DNA from: Maribacter litoralis
GTDB taxonomy: Bacteria > Bacteroidota > Bacteroidia > Flavobacteriales > Flavobacteriaceae
Length of the DNA stretch: 64,000 nucleotides
Assembly: GCF_003075045.1 (NCBI RefSeq)
Contig: NZ_QCZD01000003.1
Location: 1-64,000, forward strand
Direction: 5' to 3'
Positions 39,254 through 48,724 of this stretch are shown here, piece after piece (within the stretch, counting starts at the first letter, position 1; each line of letters begins with the position of its first letter). Made by a program: the position numbers and the translations under genes. The notes below the pieces were generated by a model. That model saw only the letters and a program-made list of their open reading frames with translations, was not told where the DNA came from and searched no databases.

Positions 39254-40104
39254 TTTGGTCGTACACTCTTGTTTAACTTATGAAAAACTTGATATGGGTA
39301 AATCTCATAAATGACATTATCTTCGTTAATGGTATTATCACCATTTTCAAAAGCTTTTTTCTCCCATTCCGCACCTTTTTCATTTCCCAACTTTGTCATG
39401 CTTCTACCTTTAAAATAAAGTGCATCTGCAAAATTTTCATACACCTTTAAAGACAAGTCAAATGATGCTATTGCTTCATTATAATTACCTAATTCAAAAT
39501 CTGCTATTCCTAGATAATACCAATCTAAGTAGTGACAAGCTTCTTGAGGAGAATCCTTAGGAAAATCTTTAAACTGCTGTTCTTTACTCAACAACAAAAA
39601 TTCTTTAGCTTTAGAGAATTTATTCATTTGTAAGTAATTTAAACCAATATAAAAGTTATAGGTATGGTCCATAACATAACCATCACCAAACTCTTTTTTA
39701 GCTCTCATAAATTCAGATATGGATTTTAGATAATCTTTAGAAAAAATACATTTCATAAATGCGCTGTAATCTAAATATTTTTCCGGAGCGTGCTCAACAG
39801 CCTTTTCTAAAAAAGGTCTACCTAATTGGTACTTTCTAGCTTTGTACAAAGGCATTGCCTTTTGTTGCCATAGCCAAGCACTCTCTGGCACAATTCTAAG
39901 TGCAGAATCCAAATATTGTTGATACTCCAAAGAATGTATAGGGTTCTGAAAAGATTTCTCTATATACTCTCTTAGATGCGTTGAATCAATTTCCGTTAAG
40001 AGCTTTTCTTTTGTATCCTCAGCACTATTATTTAAATCATTCTGATCTTTAGTTGCAATATTGCAGGAAAAAATAATGAATAATAAAAAAATATACTTTC
40101 TCAT
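39250..40104 (-). CDS. TPR lipoprotein
   Basis: A 284-residue lipoprotein (lipobox IIFSC, Cys at 14). Residues 40-265 contain about five tetratricopeptide-like repeats, for example WYYLGIADFELGNYNEAIASFDLSLKV and FYIGLNYLQMNKFSKAKEFL. It is probably a protein-interaction scaffold in the envelope. It lies between alaS and the GSCFA-DUF4230 pair, with a 4-nt overlap to GSCFA. The partner is unknown; the neighbouring GSCFA and DUF4230 proteins are candidates by coupling only. Confidence 0.82.
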   Translation of the reverse strand: MRKYIFLLFIIFSCNIATKDQNDLNNSAEDTKEKLLTEIDSTHLREYIEKSFQNPIHSLEYQQYLDSALRIVPESAWLWQQKAMPLYKARKYQLGRPFLEKAVEHAPEKYLDYSAFMKCIFSKDYLKSISEFMRAKKEFGDGYVMDHTYNFYIGLNYLQMNKFSKAKEFLLLSKEQQFKDFPKDSPQEACHYLDWYYLGIADFELGNYNEAIASFDLSLKVYENFADALYFKGRSMTKLGNEKGAEWEKKAFENGDNTINEDNVIYEIYPYQVFHKLNKSVRPK

Positions 40105-40171
40105 AAAACTATCATATTACATAGCCTCAATCGAATTACAATCGAATTTCAGCCATTATTAAAAGACAGTT

Positions 40172-42787
40172 TTATTTTAAATAATCCTCTGCCTTAGCCA
40201 ATGCCTCTGCTATACCATCAGGGTTTTTACCTCCCGCAGTTGCAAAAAATGGTTGTCCGCCACCACCGCCTTGAATATATTTTCCAAGTTCACGAACAAT
40301 AGTACCCGCATTTAATTCTTTTGAAGCTACAAGTTCTTTAGATATATAGCAAGACAACAATGCTTTGCCATTTTGCTTAGTTCCAAAGAGTAAAAACAAA
40401 TTATCCTTATTACCGCCCATTTCAAAACTAAGATCTTTTATTCCTGCAGCATCTAAATCTACTTTCTTAGCAAGAAACTGAACACCATTTATTTCCTTAA
40501 GTTCAGATAACAGATCACCTTTAAGATTCTTTGCCTTGTCTTTCAACAACTCCGCTACTTGTTTTTTTAGACTACTGTTTTCTTCTTGTAAACTTGAAAC
40601 GGATTTAACTGGATCTTGACTATTACCAAGAACGTGTTTAATTTTTGACAGTAACTTATCATTATCGGTATGTAGATCTTTAACGGCATCGCCCGTAATT
40701 GCTTCAATTCTTCTTATACCCGCCGCTACAGCACCTTCAGATTTAATTTTAAACTGCCATATATCTCCCGTATTCTTAACATGGGTACCTCCACAAAGCT
40801 CTATAGATTGCCCAAAACGTATGGTACGTACCGCATCGCCATATTTTTCACCGAACAGTGCCATGGCTCCATTTTCCAAAGCGGTTTTCATTGGCACGTT
40901 TCGCTCTTCTTGAAGTTGAAGGTGACCATCAATTCTTGCGTTCACAAAATTCTCAACATCTTGTAATTGTTCTGGTGTCAATTTAGAAAAATGAGAAAAA
41001 TCGAATCGCAAATATTTAGAGTGAACAGAAGAACCTTTTTGTTCTACATGTGGTCCAAGAATTTCTCGTAATGCCTGATGCAATAAGTGCGTTGCTGTAT
41101 GGTTGGCTTCTGTTCTACTTCGTTGCTTTTTGTCCACAACCGCTTTAAAACTTTCATTTAAATGCTCTGGAAGATTTTCTGTAAAATGAATAATTTCATT
41201 ATTTTCTTTTTTGGTATCAGTTATGTAGATAACACCTCCACGTGAATCTTCCAAATAGCCTTTATCTCCTACTTGACCACCACCTTCTGCATAAAACGGT
41301 GTAAGATTAAACACCAATTGATACTGAGTTCCCTCCTTTTTAGAAACTATCTTTCTGTATTTGGTAATCTTTACCTCAACATCGAGCATATCATAACCAA
41401 CGAACTCTTGCTCGTTGTCTTCCAATAAAACTTCCCAGTCTTGCTTAGATACTACCGATGCAGATTTAGACCTGTTCTTTTGCTGCTGCATTGCGGCATT
41501 AAAACCGGCTTCATCTAACTTATATCCCTTTTCACTTAAAATAAGGGCAGTTAAATCTATAGGAAAACCAAATGTATCATATAACTCAAATGCTTTACCG
41601 CCATCAACAGTCTTACCCGTTGTATTATTAATAATCGTCTCCAACAGCAATAACCCTTGATCTAAAGTCTTTAAAAAAGAATATTCTTCTTCTTTAATAA
41701 CATTTTCAATTAATTGCTTTTGCTCTTTTAATTCTGGGTATGCCGCCCCAAGCGAATCGGTAAGTACATTTACCAAACGGAACATAAAAGGTTCTTTGGT
41801 ATTCAAAAATGTAAAGCCATAACGTACCGCTCTTCTTAAAATTCTACGTATTACATAACCCGCACCAGTGTTACTTGGCAACTGCCCATCTGCAATAGAA
41901 AATGCTACCGCACGAATATGGTCGCTAATAACACGTATAGCTATATCGATCTCTTCATTCTTACCATAATCGGAATTGGTTATGGTCTCTATTTCACGAA
42001 TTAGCGGTGTAAAAATATCTGTGTCATAATTAGATTGCACTCCTTGTAAAACCATACAAAGACGTTCAAAACCCATACCGGTATCTACATGCTTTGCAGG
42101 CAAATTTTCTAATGTACCATCTGCCTTACGATTATATTGCATAAATACAAGGTTCCATATTTCCACTACTTGTGGGTGGTCTTGATTTACCAAACTTGCC
42201 CCAGATACTTTTGCTTTCTCTTCTTTAGATCGAATATCAACATGAATTTCAGAACATGGTCCGCATGGTCCTTGATCTCCCATTTCCCAAAAGTTATCTT
42301 TCTTGTTCCCCAAGATGATTCTATCTTCGGGTACAATTTTTTTCCATAGATCAAAAGCCTCCTCATCCAACGCCAACTTATCCGCATCGTTACTTCCTTC
42401 GAAAACAGACACATAAAGATTGTCTTTATCTATTTTAAAAACTTCGGTCAATAGCTCCCAGGCCCAAGAAATAGCTTCTTCTTTAAAATAATCACCAAAA
42501 CTCCAGTTACCCAACATTTCAAACATGGTGTGGTGATAGGTATCTTTTCCTACTTCCTCCAAATCATTATGCTTACCACTTACACGTAAACATTTTTGAG
42601 TATCTACTACCCTAGAGCTTTTTGGCTGACTTATGCCTAAAAAGTATTCTTTAAACTGATTCATTCCCGCATTTGTAAAAAGCAGGGTTGGATCATCTTT
42701 AATGACCATAGGTGCAGAAGGCACTATTTTATGTTCTTTACCTTTGAAAAAATTCAGAAATTGAGTTCTTGTTTCTTTGGAATTCAT
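40172..42787 (-). CDS. alaS: alanine--tRNA ligase
   Basis: An 871-residue cytoplasmic enzyme that charges tRNA-Ala. The N-terminal catalytic core starts [20 protein letters not shown] and contains [20 protein letters not shown]. The editing domain has the zinc motifs [13 protein letters not shown] (HxxxH) and [13 protein letters not shown] (CxxxH). The C-terminal DHHA1/C-Ala domain ends [20 protein letters not shown]. Length is normal. It is divergent from the M23 peptidase gene (104-nt gap) and is followed by the TPR-GSCFA-DUF4230 genes after 67 nt. Confidence 0.97.
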   Translation of the reverse strand: MNSKETRTQFLNFFKGKEHKIVPSAPMVIKDDPTLLFTNAGMNQFKEYFLGISQPKSSRVVDTQKCLRVSGKHNDLEEVGKDTYHHTMFEMLGNWSFGDYFKEEAISWAWELLTEVFKIDKDNLYVSVFEGSNDADKLALDEEAFDLWKKIVPEDRIILGNKKDNFWEMGDQGPCGPCSEIHVDIRSKEEKAKVSGASLVNQDHPQVVEIWNLVFMQYNRKADGTLENLPAKHVDTGMGFERLCMVLQGVQSNYDTDIFTPLIREIETITNSDYGKNEEIDIAIRVISDHIRAVAFSIADGQLPSNTGAGYVIRRILRRAVRYGFTFLNTKEPFMFRLVNVLTDSLGAAYPELKEQKQLIENVIKEEEYSFLKTLDQGLLLLETIINNTTGKTVDGGKAFELYDTFGFPIDLTALILSEKGYKLDEAGFNAAMQQQKNRSKSASVVSKQDWEVLLEDNEQEFVGYDMLDVEVKITKYRKIVSKKEGTQYQLVFNLTPFYAEGGGQVGDKGYLEDSRGGVIYITDTKKENNEIIHFTENLPEHLNESFKAVVDKKQRSRTEANHTATHLLHQALREILGPHVEQKGSSVHSKYLRFDFSHFSKLTPEQLQDVENFVNARIDGHLQLQEERNVPMKTALENGAMALFGEKYGDAVRTIRFGQSIELCGGTHVKNTGDIWQFKIKSEGAVAAGIRRIEAITGDAVKDLHTDNDKLLSKIKHVLGNSQDPVKSVSSLQEENSSLKKQVAELLKDKAKNLKGDLLSELKEINGVQFLAKKVDLDAAGIKDLSFEMGGNKDNLFLLFGTKQNGKALLSCYISKELVASKELNAGTIVRELGKYIQGGGGGQPFFATAGGKNPDGIAEALAKAEDYLK

Positions 42788-42837
42788 CTAAAATGCTAAG
42801 CTTTTACAAATTTTAACGGTTTATATAAAACTATTTT

Positions 42838-42845
42838 TATATTTG
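42838..42845 (+). promoter_or_regulatory. candidate -7 element for the M23 operon
   Basis: TATATTTG matches TAnnTTTG and lies 46 nt before the M23 gene ATG. A good -33 TTTG is not visible at the usual spacing. Confidence 0.42.
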
Positions 42846-42891
42846 TTTGTTCCCTAATAATTAAAAAACAAAAATAGGATAAATAACATTC

Positions 42892-43869
42892 ATGTCTAAG
42901 GTAAAATACTATTACGACCCAGATACGCTGTCGTACCGTAAAATAGAACCCCAAAAATCTAAACGTTATAGAAATATAACCTTCTTTATTTTGGGATCAT
43001 GCCTTTTTGGACTGCTAGGTTTAATTTTATTGCTCAACACCAACCTTGTTAATACCCCTAGAGAACTATCTTTATCTCGTGAAGTAAAAAACTACGAACT
43101 TCAATATGAGCTGTTGAATAAAAAAATGGAACAAATTGAAGAGGTTCTAGGCAATATTGAAGAACGCGATAATAACATCTACAGATTATATTTTGAAGCT
43201 AACCCAATACCAGACGAGCAAAGAAAAGCTGGTTTTGGTGGTATAAACCGATACAAATCGCTAGAAGGCTTCAACAATTCCGAGATGATAATATCTACCA
43301 CAAAAAGACTGGATATTATAAAAAAACAAATGGCCATTCAATCTAAATCTTTAGATGAAATCACAAAACTTGCCGAAGAAAAAGAAAAATTATTAATGTC
43401 CATTCCGGCAATTCAGCCCATCAACAATGAAGACCTTACCCGTATGGCCTCTGGTTTTGGTTGGCGTTCAGATCCATTTACAAAGGCAAGAAAAATGCAT
43501 TATGGAATGGATTTTACAGCACCTAAAGGAACCCCTGTTTACGCAGCTGGCGATGGCAAAATAGTTCGTGCAGATAATAATTCATCTGGATACGGCAAGC
43601 ATATTCGTATTGAACATGGCTATGGGTATTTGAGCCTTTATGCGCATTTAAGCCAATACAATGTCAAAAAAGGACAAAAAGTAAAACGTGGCGATTTAAT
43701 TGGCTTCGTAGGCAGTACCGGTAGATCAGAAGCACCACATTTACACTATGAGGTTTGGAAGGACAAAGACCGTATAAACCCTATTAACTTCTATTATGGA
43801 AGTTTATCACCTGAAGAGTTTGAAAACATGCTTAAATTTGCTAATCAAGAAAATCAATCATTAGATTAA
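42892..43869 (+). CDS. M23-family peptidoglycan endopeptidase, membrane-anchored
   Basis: A 325-residue protein with a short cytoplasmic start, one membrane segment (about 29-49, ITFFILGSCLFGLLGLILLL), a helical coiled-coil region (about 60-170), and a C-terminal M23 domain (about 185-305). Zinc ligands are His203 and Asp207 (HYGMDFTAPKG) and His285 (HLHYE), and the second catalytic His is in YAHLSQ. All are intact, so it is probably active. It cuts peptide cross-links of peptidoglycan for cell-wall growth or division. Its TGA/ATG junction overlaps the next gene by one base (43869), in an operon with MerR, LemA and two TPM genes. Confidence 0.93.
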   Translation: MSKVKYYYDPDTLSYRKIEPQKSKRYRNITFFILGSCLFGLLGLILLLNTNLVNTPRELSLSREVKNYELQYELLNKKMEQIEEVLGNIEERDNNIYRLYFEANPIPDEQRKAGFGGINRYKSLEGFNNSEMIISTTKRLDIIKKQMAIQSKSLDEITKLAEEKEKLLMSIPAIQPINNEDLTRMASGFGWRSDPFTKARKMHYGMDFTAPKGTPVYAAGDGKIVRADNNSSGYGKHIRIEHGYGYLSLYAHLSQYNVKKGQKVKRGDLIGFVGSTGRSEAPHLHYEVWKDKDRINPINFYYGSLSPEEFENMLKFANQENQSLD

Positions 43870-44198
43870 TGCAGGTAAACCTCCCAGAAAAAAGATATTA
43901 TGGTATTGGTGAAGTAGCCCGTGCTTTCGGTGTAAATGCCTCATTAATTCGTTTTTGGGAAAAAGAGTTCGATGTACTTCAGCCAAAGAAAAATGCCAAG
44001 GGCAATAGAAAATTCACACCCCAAGACATTAAAAATCTGCAGCTTATTTACCATTTGGTAAAAGAAAGGGGTTTTACGCTAGACGGTGCTAAAATTCACC
44101 TTAAAGAAGAGAAACAAAAAACACTTTCTAACTTTGACATTATCCAAAAACTGGAACGTGTAAAAGCGGAACTGAATAAAATTAAAGACCAATTATAA
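43869..44198 (+). CDS. MerR-family transcription regulator
   Basis: A 109-residue protein with a winged helix-turn-helix of the MerR family: KRYYGIGEVARAFGVNASLI, then RFWEKEFDVLQPKKNAKGNR. A short helical tail (ERGFTLDGAKIHLKEEKQKT) stands in for an effector domain, so it is a small one-domain member, as in other Bacteroidota. It overlaps the M23 gene by one base. Its target genes are unknown; autoregulation of the operon is possible. Confidence 0.88.
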   Translation: MQVNLPEKRYYGIGEVARAFGVNASLIRFWEKEFDVLQPKKNAKGNRKFTPQDIKNLQLIYHLVKERGFTLDGAKIHLKEEKQKTLSNFDIIQKLERVKAELNKIKDQL

Positions 44199-44208
44199 CA
44201 CAACCATT

Positions 44209-44808
44209 ATGAAAAAAGGAATTATTGCATTAATCGTCATCGTAGTCATTGCATTTGGCTTGTACCAATGGGGAGTAGGTTTTAACAACACTGCCATAGC
44301 ATTGAAGGAAACCTCAACAAAAACCTGGGCAAATGTTGAAAGTGCCTATCAACGTAGAAATGACCTTATTGGCAACTTAGTAAAAACGGTACAAGGTGCT
44401 GCTGATTTCGAAAGAGGTACTTTAACCGATGTAATCGAGGCAAGATCTAAAGCAACATCCGTAAGCATTGACCCAACAAACATTACCCCAGAGCAATTAG
44501 CTCAGTTCAACCAAGCGCAAAGCGGGTTAAGCAGTGCACTAAGTAGATTATTGGTTACTGTTGAGCGTTATCCTGATTTAAAGGCAAATCAGAACTTTTT
44601 AGAACTTCAAACGCAATTAGAAGGTACCGAGAATAGAATTAATGTGGCTAGAGATAGATTTAACGCCACAGTAGAACCCTATAACCTCCATATTAAAAAG
44701 TTCCCAAATTCAATTTTGGCAGGTGTTTTTAATTTTGATGAATTGGCATACTACAAAGCAGATGCAGGTTCTGAAAATGCCCCAGATGTAAATTTTGAAT
44801 TTGATTGA
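44209..44808 (+). CDS. lemA: LemA family protein
   Basis: A 199-residue protein with one N-terminal membrane segment (about 5-22) and a helical LemA domain: TWANVESAYQRRNDLIGNLV, then LLVTVERYPDLKANQNFLEL and EGTENRINVARDRFNATVEP. LemA proteins are membrane-anchored with the helical bundle outside the cytoplasm. The function is unclear; they often pair with TPM-domain proteins, as here with two directly downstream. The gene begins 10 nt after the MerR stop. Confidence 0.94.
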   Translation: MKKGIIALIVIVVIAFGLYQWGVGFNNTAIALKETSTKTWANVESAYQRRNDLIGNLVKTVQGAADFERGTLTDVIEARSKATSVSIDPTNITPEQLAQFNQAQSGLSSALSRLLVTVERYPDLKANQNFLELQTQLEGTENRINVARDRFNATVEPYNLHIKKFPNSILAGVFNFDELAYYKADAGSENAPDVNFEFD

Positions 44809-44814
44809 TATTTT

Positions 44815-45252
44815 ATGTCCAAGGTAGAAGAATTTTTAACAGCATCAGAGGAGCAAGATATAGTTAACGCTATTCTTGAAGCAGAAAAAAATACTTCTGG
44901 CGAAATTAGGGTGCACATTGAAGCTCATACCGACAAGGATCATTACGAGAGAGCAAAAGAAGTTTTTCATTTATTAAAAATGGATAACACCAAACAAGAA
45001 AACGGTGTGCTGATCTATGTTGCCGTTAATGATAAAAAATTTGTTATTTGTGGCGACAAAGGTATCGACAAGGTCGTACCAAAAGACTTTTGGCAAACTA
45101 CCAGAAATAGTATTCAAACACATTTTGAAAAAGGAGCGTTCAAGGATGGACTTGTTGCCGGAGTATTAAAAGCCGGTGAAGAATTAAGAAGTCATTTCCC
45201 GTGGCAATCTGATGACACCAATGAATTAAGCAATGAAATATCTAAAGGCTAG
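44815..45252 (+). CDS. TPM-domain protein (short, soluble type)
   Basis: A 145-residue protein with a TPM domain: EEQDIVNAILEAEKNTSGEI, then ENGVLIYVAVNDKKFVICGD and GAFKDGLVAGVLKAGEELRS. No signal peptide or membrane segment is visible, so this copy would be cytoplasmic or exported by an unseen route. It lies between lemA (6-nt gap) and a longer TPM gene that overlaps it by 20 nt. The two TPM proteins may act together with LemA. Confidence 0.88.
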   Translation: MSKVEEFLTASEEQDIVNAILEAEKNTSGEIRVHIEAHTDKDHYERAKEVFHLLKMDNTKQENGVLIYVAVNDKKFVICGDKGIDKVVPKDFWQTTRNSIQTHFEKGAFKDGLVAGVLKAGEELRSHFPWQSDDTNELSNEISKG

Positions 45253-46024
45253 CCTTATAATTCTTTTTCTTTGGTGCGCACCGCTATGGAGTCAGTTTGA
45301 AATTCCTGAGAAACCCGCATTACAGACCAGTGTTTACGATTACGTCAATTTATTGACTGATCAACAAAAAGTAGCACTAAGCAATAAATTGGTTCGTTAT
45401 TCAGATAGTACTTCAACGCAAATCGTTGTCACCATAATTGCAAGCACAAATGGCGAAAACATTAATTATCTAGGTGCCAATTGGGGGCAAAAATGGGGTA
45501 TAGGACAGGAAGGCAAAGATAATGGCATACTTATAATACTTGCCGAAAATGACAGAAAAGTAGCTATAAGTACCGGCTACGGCGTTGAAGGTTCACTAAC
45601 AGACGCCCTTTCAAAACGAATAATCGAAAACGTAATTCTACCTGAATTTAGAACCGGTAATTACTATGCGGGACTAAACAAAGGTTCTGATGTTATTTTT
45701 CAAGTACTTAACGGGGAGTTTGAAGAAGACAGAACCTTTGGAGATAACAGTGGATCTCCCTTCTCATCTTTTTTACCTTTTATCATATTTCTGGTAATCC
45801 TCTTTATTCTTTGGAGTCGTAAAAACAATGACAATAATGGTAGTGGCGGAAGAAGACGTGGAGGACTAAGTCCTTGGGACATGATTATTCTTAGCAATAT
45901 GGGTCGTTCTAGTGGTTCTAGCGGCGGATTTGGCAGCGGAGGCGGAAGCTTCGGTGGTGGCGGATTCGGAGGAGGTTTCGGCGGCGGCGGATTTGGCGGC
46001 GGCGGCGCTTCTGGTGGATGGTAG
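45233..46024 (+). CDS. TPM-domain protein with Gly-rich tail (YgcG-like)
   Basis: A 263-residue protein: signal peptide (ending LWSQ), TPM domain (about 28-155; QTSVYDYVNLLTDQQKVALS, NGILIILAENDRKVAISTGY), one membrane segment (about 180-197, FLPFIIFLVILFILWS), and a C-terminal Gly/Ser/Phe-rich tail (GGSFGGGGFGGGFGGG). This is the usual YgcG/TPM_phosphatase layout of LemA partners. The start overlaps the upstream gene by 20 nt in another frame. Function is unknown; the glycine tail points into the cytoplasm if the signal is cleaved and the segment crosses once. Confidence 0.9.
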   Translation: MKYLKASLIILFLWCAPLWSQFEIPEKPALQTSVYDYVNLLTDQQKVALSNKLVRYSDSTSTQIVVTIIASTNGENINYLGANWGQKWGIGQEGKDNGILIILAENDRKVAISTGYGVEGSLTDALSKRIIENVILPEFRTGNYYAGLNKGSDVIFQVLNGEFEEDRTFGDNSGSPFSSFLPFIIFLVILFILWSRKNNDNNGSGGRRRGGLSPWDMIILSNMGRSSGSSGGFGSGGGSFGGGGFGGGFGGGGFGGGGASGGW

Positions 46025-46064
46025 CTTTGTTTCCAAATAATTATAAATCTGTTTTATCATTTTT

Positions 46065-46345
46065 TTTAATTCAAGTCAGAAAAACTGTTACTCTTTCGGA
46101 AGTATTTACAGGCGTGTTCTAGTTTGTGAATTTATTACAATCTTCATCATAGTAGCACCCACCCCTTTATCCCCTCCCAAGAGAGGAGGATTACGTTTAT
46201 ATCTGTGGATTTAATATCAACTGAGAGTTTTTTTGCTATATGAGTTACTTAGGCTGTCTTATCAAAAATGTTTAATTCAAGTCTCAAACTATTCTCCTCC
46301 AGGAAGGGGGTCAGGGGTGGGTTCTTGTTTGTCGATTTAACACTA
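46065..46345. repeat. diverged direct repeats (205-206 nt apart) with an inverted C/G-rich partner
   Basis: TTTAATTCAAGTC occurs at 46065 and 46271; GTTCT(A/T)GTTTGT is at 46116 and 46321, the same 205-206-nt offset. Between these anchors the copies share GGAAG and CAGG.GTG. An inverted version of the core lies at 46154-46192 (ACCCACCCCT...GGAGGA), matching the reverse complement of 46291-46325 (ACCCACCCCTGACCCCCTTC). It resembles REP-like short intergenic repeats; C-rich/G-rich repeats of this kind occur in Bacteroidota genomes. No transposase is present. Confidence 0.65.
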
Positions 46346-46393
46346 AAAAAAAATGATCAAATAATTCTGCTTCGCAAAATATTTGATCATTTT
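46345..46393 (-). terminator. der terminator (long hairpin)
   Basis: AAAATGATCAAAT and ATTTGATCATTTT form a 13-bp stem that extends inward with small bulges to a TTC loop. On the minus strand it is followed by a nine-T run, so it suits the end of der. It could also stop the convergent TPM operon. Confidence 0.82.
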
Positions 46394-46425
46394 ATATTTG
46401 ACACCAAGAACCTTAGTCCTTATTC

Positions 46426-47730
46426 TTACTTCTTTCTCATAAATACAGTGATTGGCACACCAGAGAAATCGTATTCTTCTCGAATTTTATTCTCTAAATA
46501 ACGCTTATATGGCTCTCGTACATATTGTGGCAGGTTACAGAAAAATGCAAACTGCGGATATGGAGTGGGTAATTGAGTGCAAAATTTTATCTTAACAAAT
46601 TTACCTTTATACGCCGGTGGCGGATAATTTTCAATGATAGGCAACATAGTTTCATTGAACTTTCGGGTAATGATTTTCTTATTACGATTATTATACACTT
46701 CTACAGCGGTTTCAATAGCTTTAAAAATACGCTGTTTGGTCAGCACAGACACAAAAAGAATAGGCACATCTGTAAATGGCTCTATTGCTTTTTTAATTTT
46801 TTGAGTATAGTGCTTAATAGTATTTGTCTCTTTATCCTCAACCAAATCCCACTTATTCACAAGAATAACGATTCCCTTATGGTTACGCTGAGCAAGCCAA
46901 AAAATATTTTCGACCTGACCATCAAATCCTCTTGTTGCATCCAACATTAAAATACAAACATCGCAATGCTCAATCGCTCTTACAGAACGCATTACAGAAT
47001 AAAACTCCAAATCTTCCTTAACCTTAGCTTTACGGCGAATTCCCGCTGTATCGACTAGATTAAATTCAAATCCGAATCTATTGTATTTTGTATCGATACT
47101 GTCTCTAGTAGTTCCAGCAATATCAGTGACGATATATCTGTCTTCGCCAATCAAGGCATTAATAAAAGATGATTTCCCAGCATTTGGTCTACCAACAACC
47201 GCAAACCTAGGCAATTCACTTTCTTCCTCTACAACATCCGGCAATTTCTCTACTAAAGCATCTAGCAACTCACCTGAGCCACCACCGTTTATACTTGATA
47301 ATGTAAAATATTCACCTAGACCCAATGAATAGAACTCTACGGCATCTTCCGCTCTTTTGGCATTATCCACTTTATTGACCGCTAAAAAAACCGGCTTTTT
47401 AACTCTTCTAAGTAATTTCGCTACATCTTCGTCCATACCGGTAACACCAGTCTCCACATCTACCATAAAAATAATGGCATCTGCTTCTTCTATCGCTAAT
47501 TCTACCTGTCTATCAATCTCTTTTTCAAAGACATCATCACTGCCAACTACATAACCACCGGTATCAATAATTGAAAACTCTTTACCGTTCCAATCACTCT
47601 TACCATAATGGCGATCACGAGTAACACCGCTAACGGCATCAACAATAGCCTCACGCCTTTGAATTAATCTATTAAAAAATGTTGATTTTCCTACATTAGG
47701 TCTCCCTACAATGGCAACAATTGCACCCAT
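46426..47730 (-). CDS. der: ribosome biogenesis GTPase Der (EngA)
   Basis: A 434-residue cytoplasmic GTPase with two G domains. Domain 1 has [14 protein letters not shown] (residues about 8-21), DTGG and NKVD; domain 2 has [18 protein letters not shown] and NKWD. A C-terminal KH-like domain follows (about 350-434). Der is essential for 50S ribosome assembly. Length is normal. A -7 element TACCTTTG lies 16 nt before the ATG, and a strong hairpin follows the stop. The gene is divided from era by the acyltransferase gene. Confidence 0.97.
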   Translation of the reverse strand: MGAIVAIVGRPNVGKSTFFNRLIQRREAIVDAVSGVTRDRHYGKSDWNGKEFSIIDTGGYVVGSDDVFEKEIDRQVELAIEEADAIIFMVDVETGVTGMDEDVAKLLRRVKKPVFLAVNKVDNAKRAEDAVEFYSLGLGEYFTLSSINGGGSGELLDALVEKLPDVVEEESELPRFAVVGRPNAGKSSFINALIGEDRYIVTDIAGTTRDSIDTKYNRFGFEFNLVDTAGIRRKAKVKEDLEFYSVMRSVRAIEHCDVCILMLDATRGFDGQVENIFWLAQRNHKGIVILVNKWDLVEDKETNTIKHYTQKIKKAIEPFTDVPILFVSVLTKQRIFKAIETAVEVYNNRNKKIITRKFNETMLPIIENYPPPAYKGKFVKIKFCTQLPTPYPQFAFFCNLPQYVREPYKRYLENKIREEYDFSGVPITVFMRKK

Positions 47731-47745
47731 AGCTTAAATTTGGGG

Positions 47746-47753
47746 CAAAGGTA
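47746..47753 (-). promoter_or_regulatory. candidate -7 element for der
   Basis: The minus strand reads TACCTTTG, matching TAnnTTTG, 16 nt before the der ATG. The expected -33 TTTG is not clear. Confidence 0.45.
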
Positions 47754-47781
47754 ATATTTATACCGTCAATTACACCATAAG

Positions 47782-48513
47782 TTAAATAGAGAGATTAGAT
47801 TCAATCTCTTTAAAAGACTCTAATTTAGAAAGTTGTTTCTTTTTAGGAGTAGATAGGTAAGGTTCCCCTATAGTTCTTTGTCTAACAATTCTAGCCGGAG
47901 ACCCATATGCTATTACGTTGTCTCCAAAATGGTCAACAACCAAAGAACCAGCTCCAATTACCGTATGCTGACCAATTTCAATGCCGTTAACAATATTTAC
48001 CCCAAGACTTATAGCCGAAAACCTACCCAATTTAAGATTACCACCAGCACAAACGGACGGGGCTAAACTCGAATAAGAATCCATTATACCATCATGACCT
48101 AAAGACGAATTCGTATTAACTATACAAAAATCATGAATAATTGAATTTGCATTGACAATTGCACCAGGCATAAATACATTACCGCAACCTAACAATACAT
48201 CTTTACCAATTACCGCCTCTGGATGAACAGCATTTACAAAGCTAAAATTAGGAACAACCTTAATGATTCTATCAGCAATTTTTTTACGAATCCAGTTATC
48301 TCCAATAGCAATAATCCCCCCAACTATATTAAACCTATTGATTAAAAATGGCAAATCAAATTCACTACCTAGTACTTGATACCCGTTAATTTTTGTGCCT
48401 TTTTCTTTAAACGAATCTACAAAACCAATTACATTATATTTAGCCTCTTTTTCCAGACAGTCTAAAACAACACTACCATGACCTGAGGCTCCAAAAATAA
48501 TCACATTTTGCAT
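47782..48513 (-). CDS. NeuD/PglD-like sugar O-acyltransferase
   Basis: A 243-residue protein with an N-terminal Rossmann-like start (VIIFGASGHGSVVLDCLEKE) and a C-terminal left-handed beta-helix of hexapeptide repeats (VIGKDVLLGCGNVFMPGAIV, then INGIEIGQHTVIGAGSLVVD). This two-part layout is that of NeuD/PglD-type acetyltransferases, which use acetyl-CoA on amino sugars or sialic acids for surface glycans. The catalytic His is probably in NTNSSLGHDG. No glycan gene cluster is near, so the substrate is unknown. Confidence 0.82.
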   Translation of the reverse strand: MQNVIIFGASGHGSVVLDCLEKEAKYNVIGFVDSFKEKGTKINGYQVLGSEFDLPFLINRFNIVGGIIAIGDNWIRKKIADRIIKVVPNFSFVNAVHPEAVIGKDVLLGCGNVFMPGAIVNANSIIHDFCIVNTNSSLGHDGIMDSYSSLAPSVCAGGNLKLGRFSAISLGVNIVNGIEIGQHTVIGAGSLVVDHFGDNVIAYGSPARIVRQRTIGEPYLSTPKKKQLSKLESFKEIESNLSI

Positions 48514-48724
48514 TTCATCGGGGTTTTATGACACTTTGTCGATGAATCAAAAATAAACTATTCTTTTTAAACTAAAGAATCAAAAATGAAATTGAGGTAA
48601 AAATTAATTCGAAAAAGTCAATAAATAGGCTGGTTATAAAACCAAATACTTGATACTTAGTGGTTCAGTAATTTTATTTTAAAAGAAAGTATTCGATAGT
48701 TTAAGCTGAGAAGATTCAATCCTT

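Larger units (their letters stand above)
46025..46425. other. intergenic region without genes, filled with repeats and a terminator
   Basis: This 401-nt gap lies between the convergent TPM gene and der. It has no supported gene. It holds two diverged direct repeats about 205 nt apart, one inverted partner with C-rich/G-rich character, and a long hairpin next to der. The C/G-run blocks stand out from the AT-rich surroundings. Confidence 0.7.

Noticed and set aside
45866..46060. Minus-strand Ala/Ser-rich frame
   Set aside because: Antisense of the glycine-rich tail of the TPM protein.
46065..46345. CRISPR-like array
   Set aside because: Only two diverged copies and one inverted copy, no regular spacers and no cas genes nearby.
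46268..46501. Plus-strand frame of 77 codons between the TPM gene and der
   Set aside because: It runs through the repeat and the terminator hairpin and into der antisense; no family or start signal.
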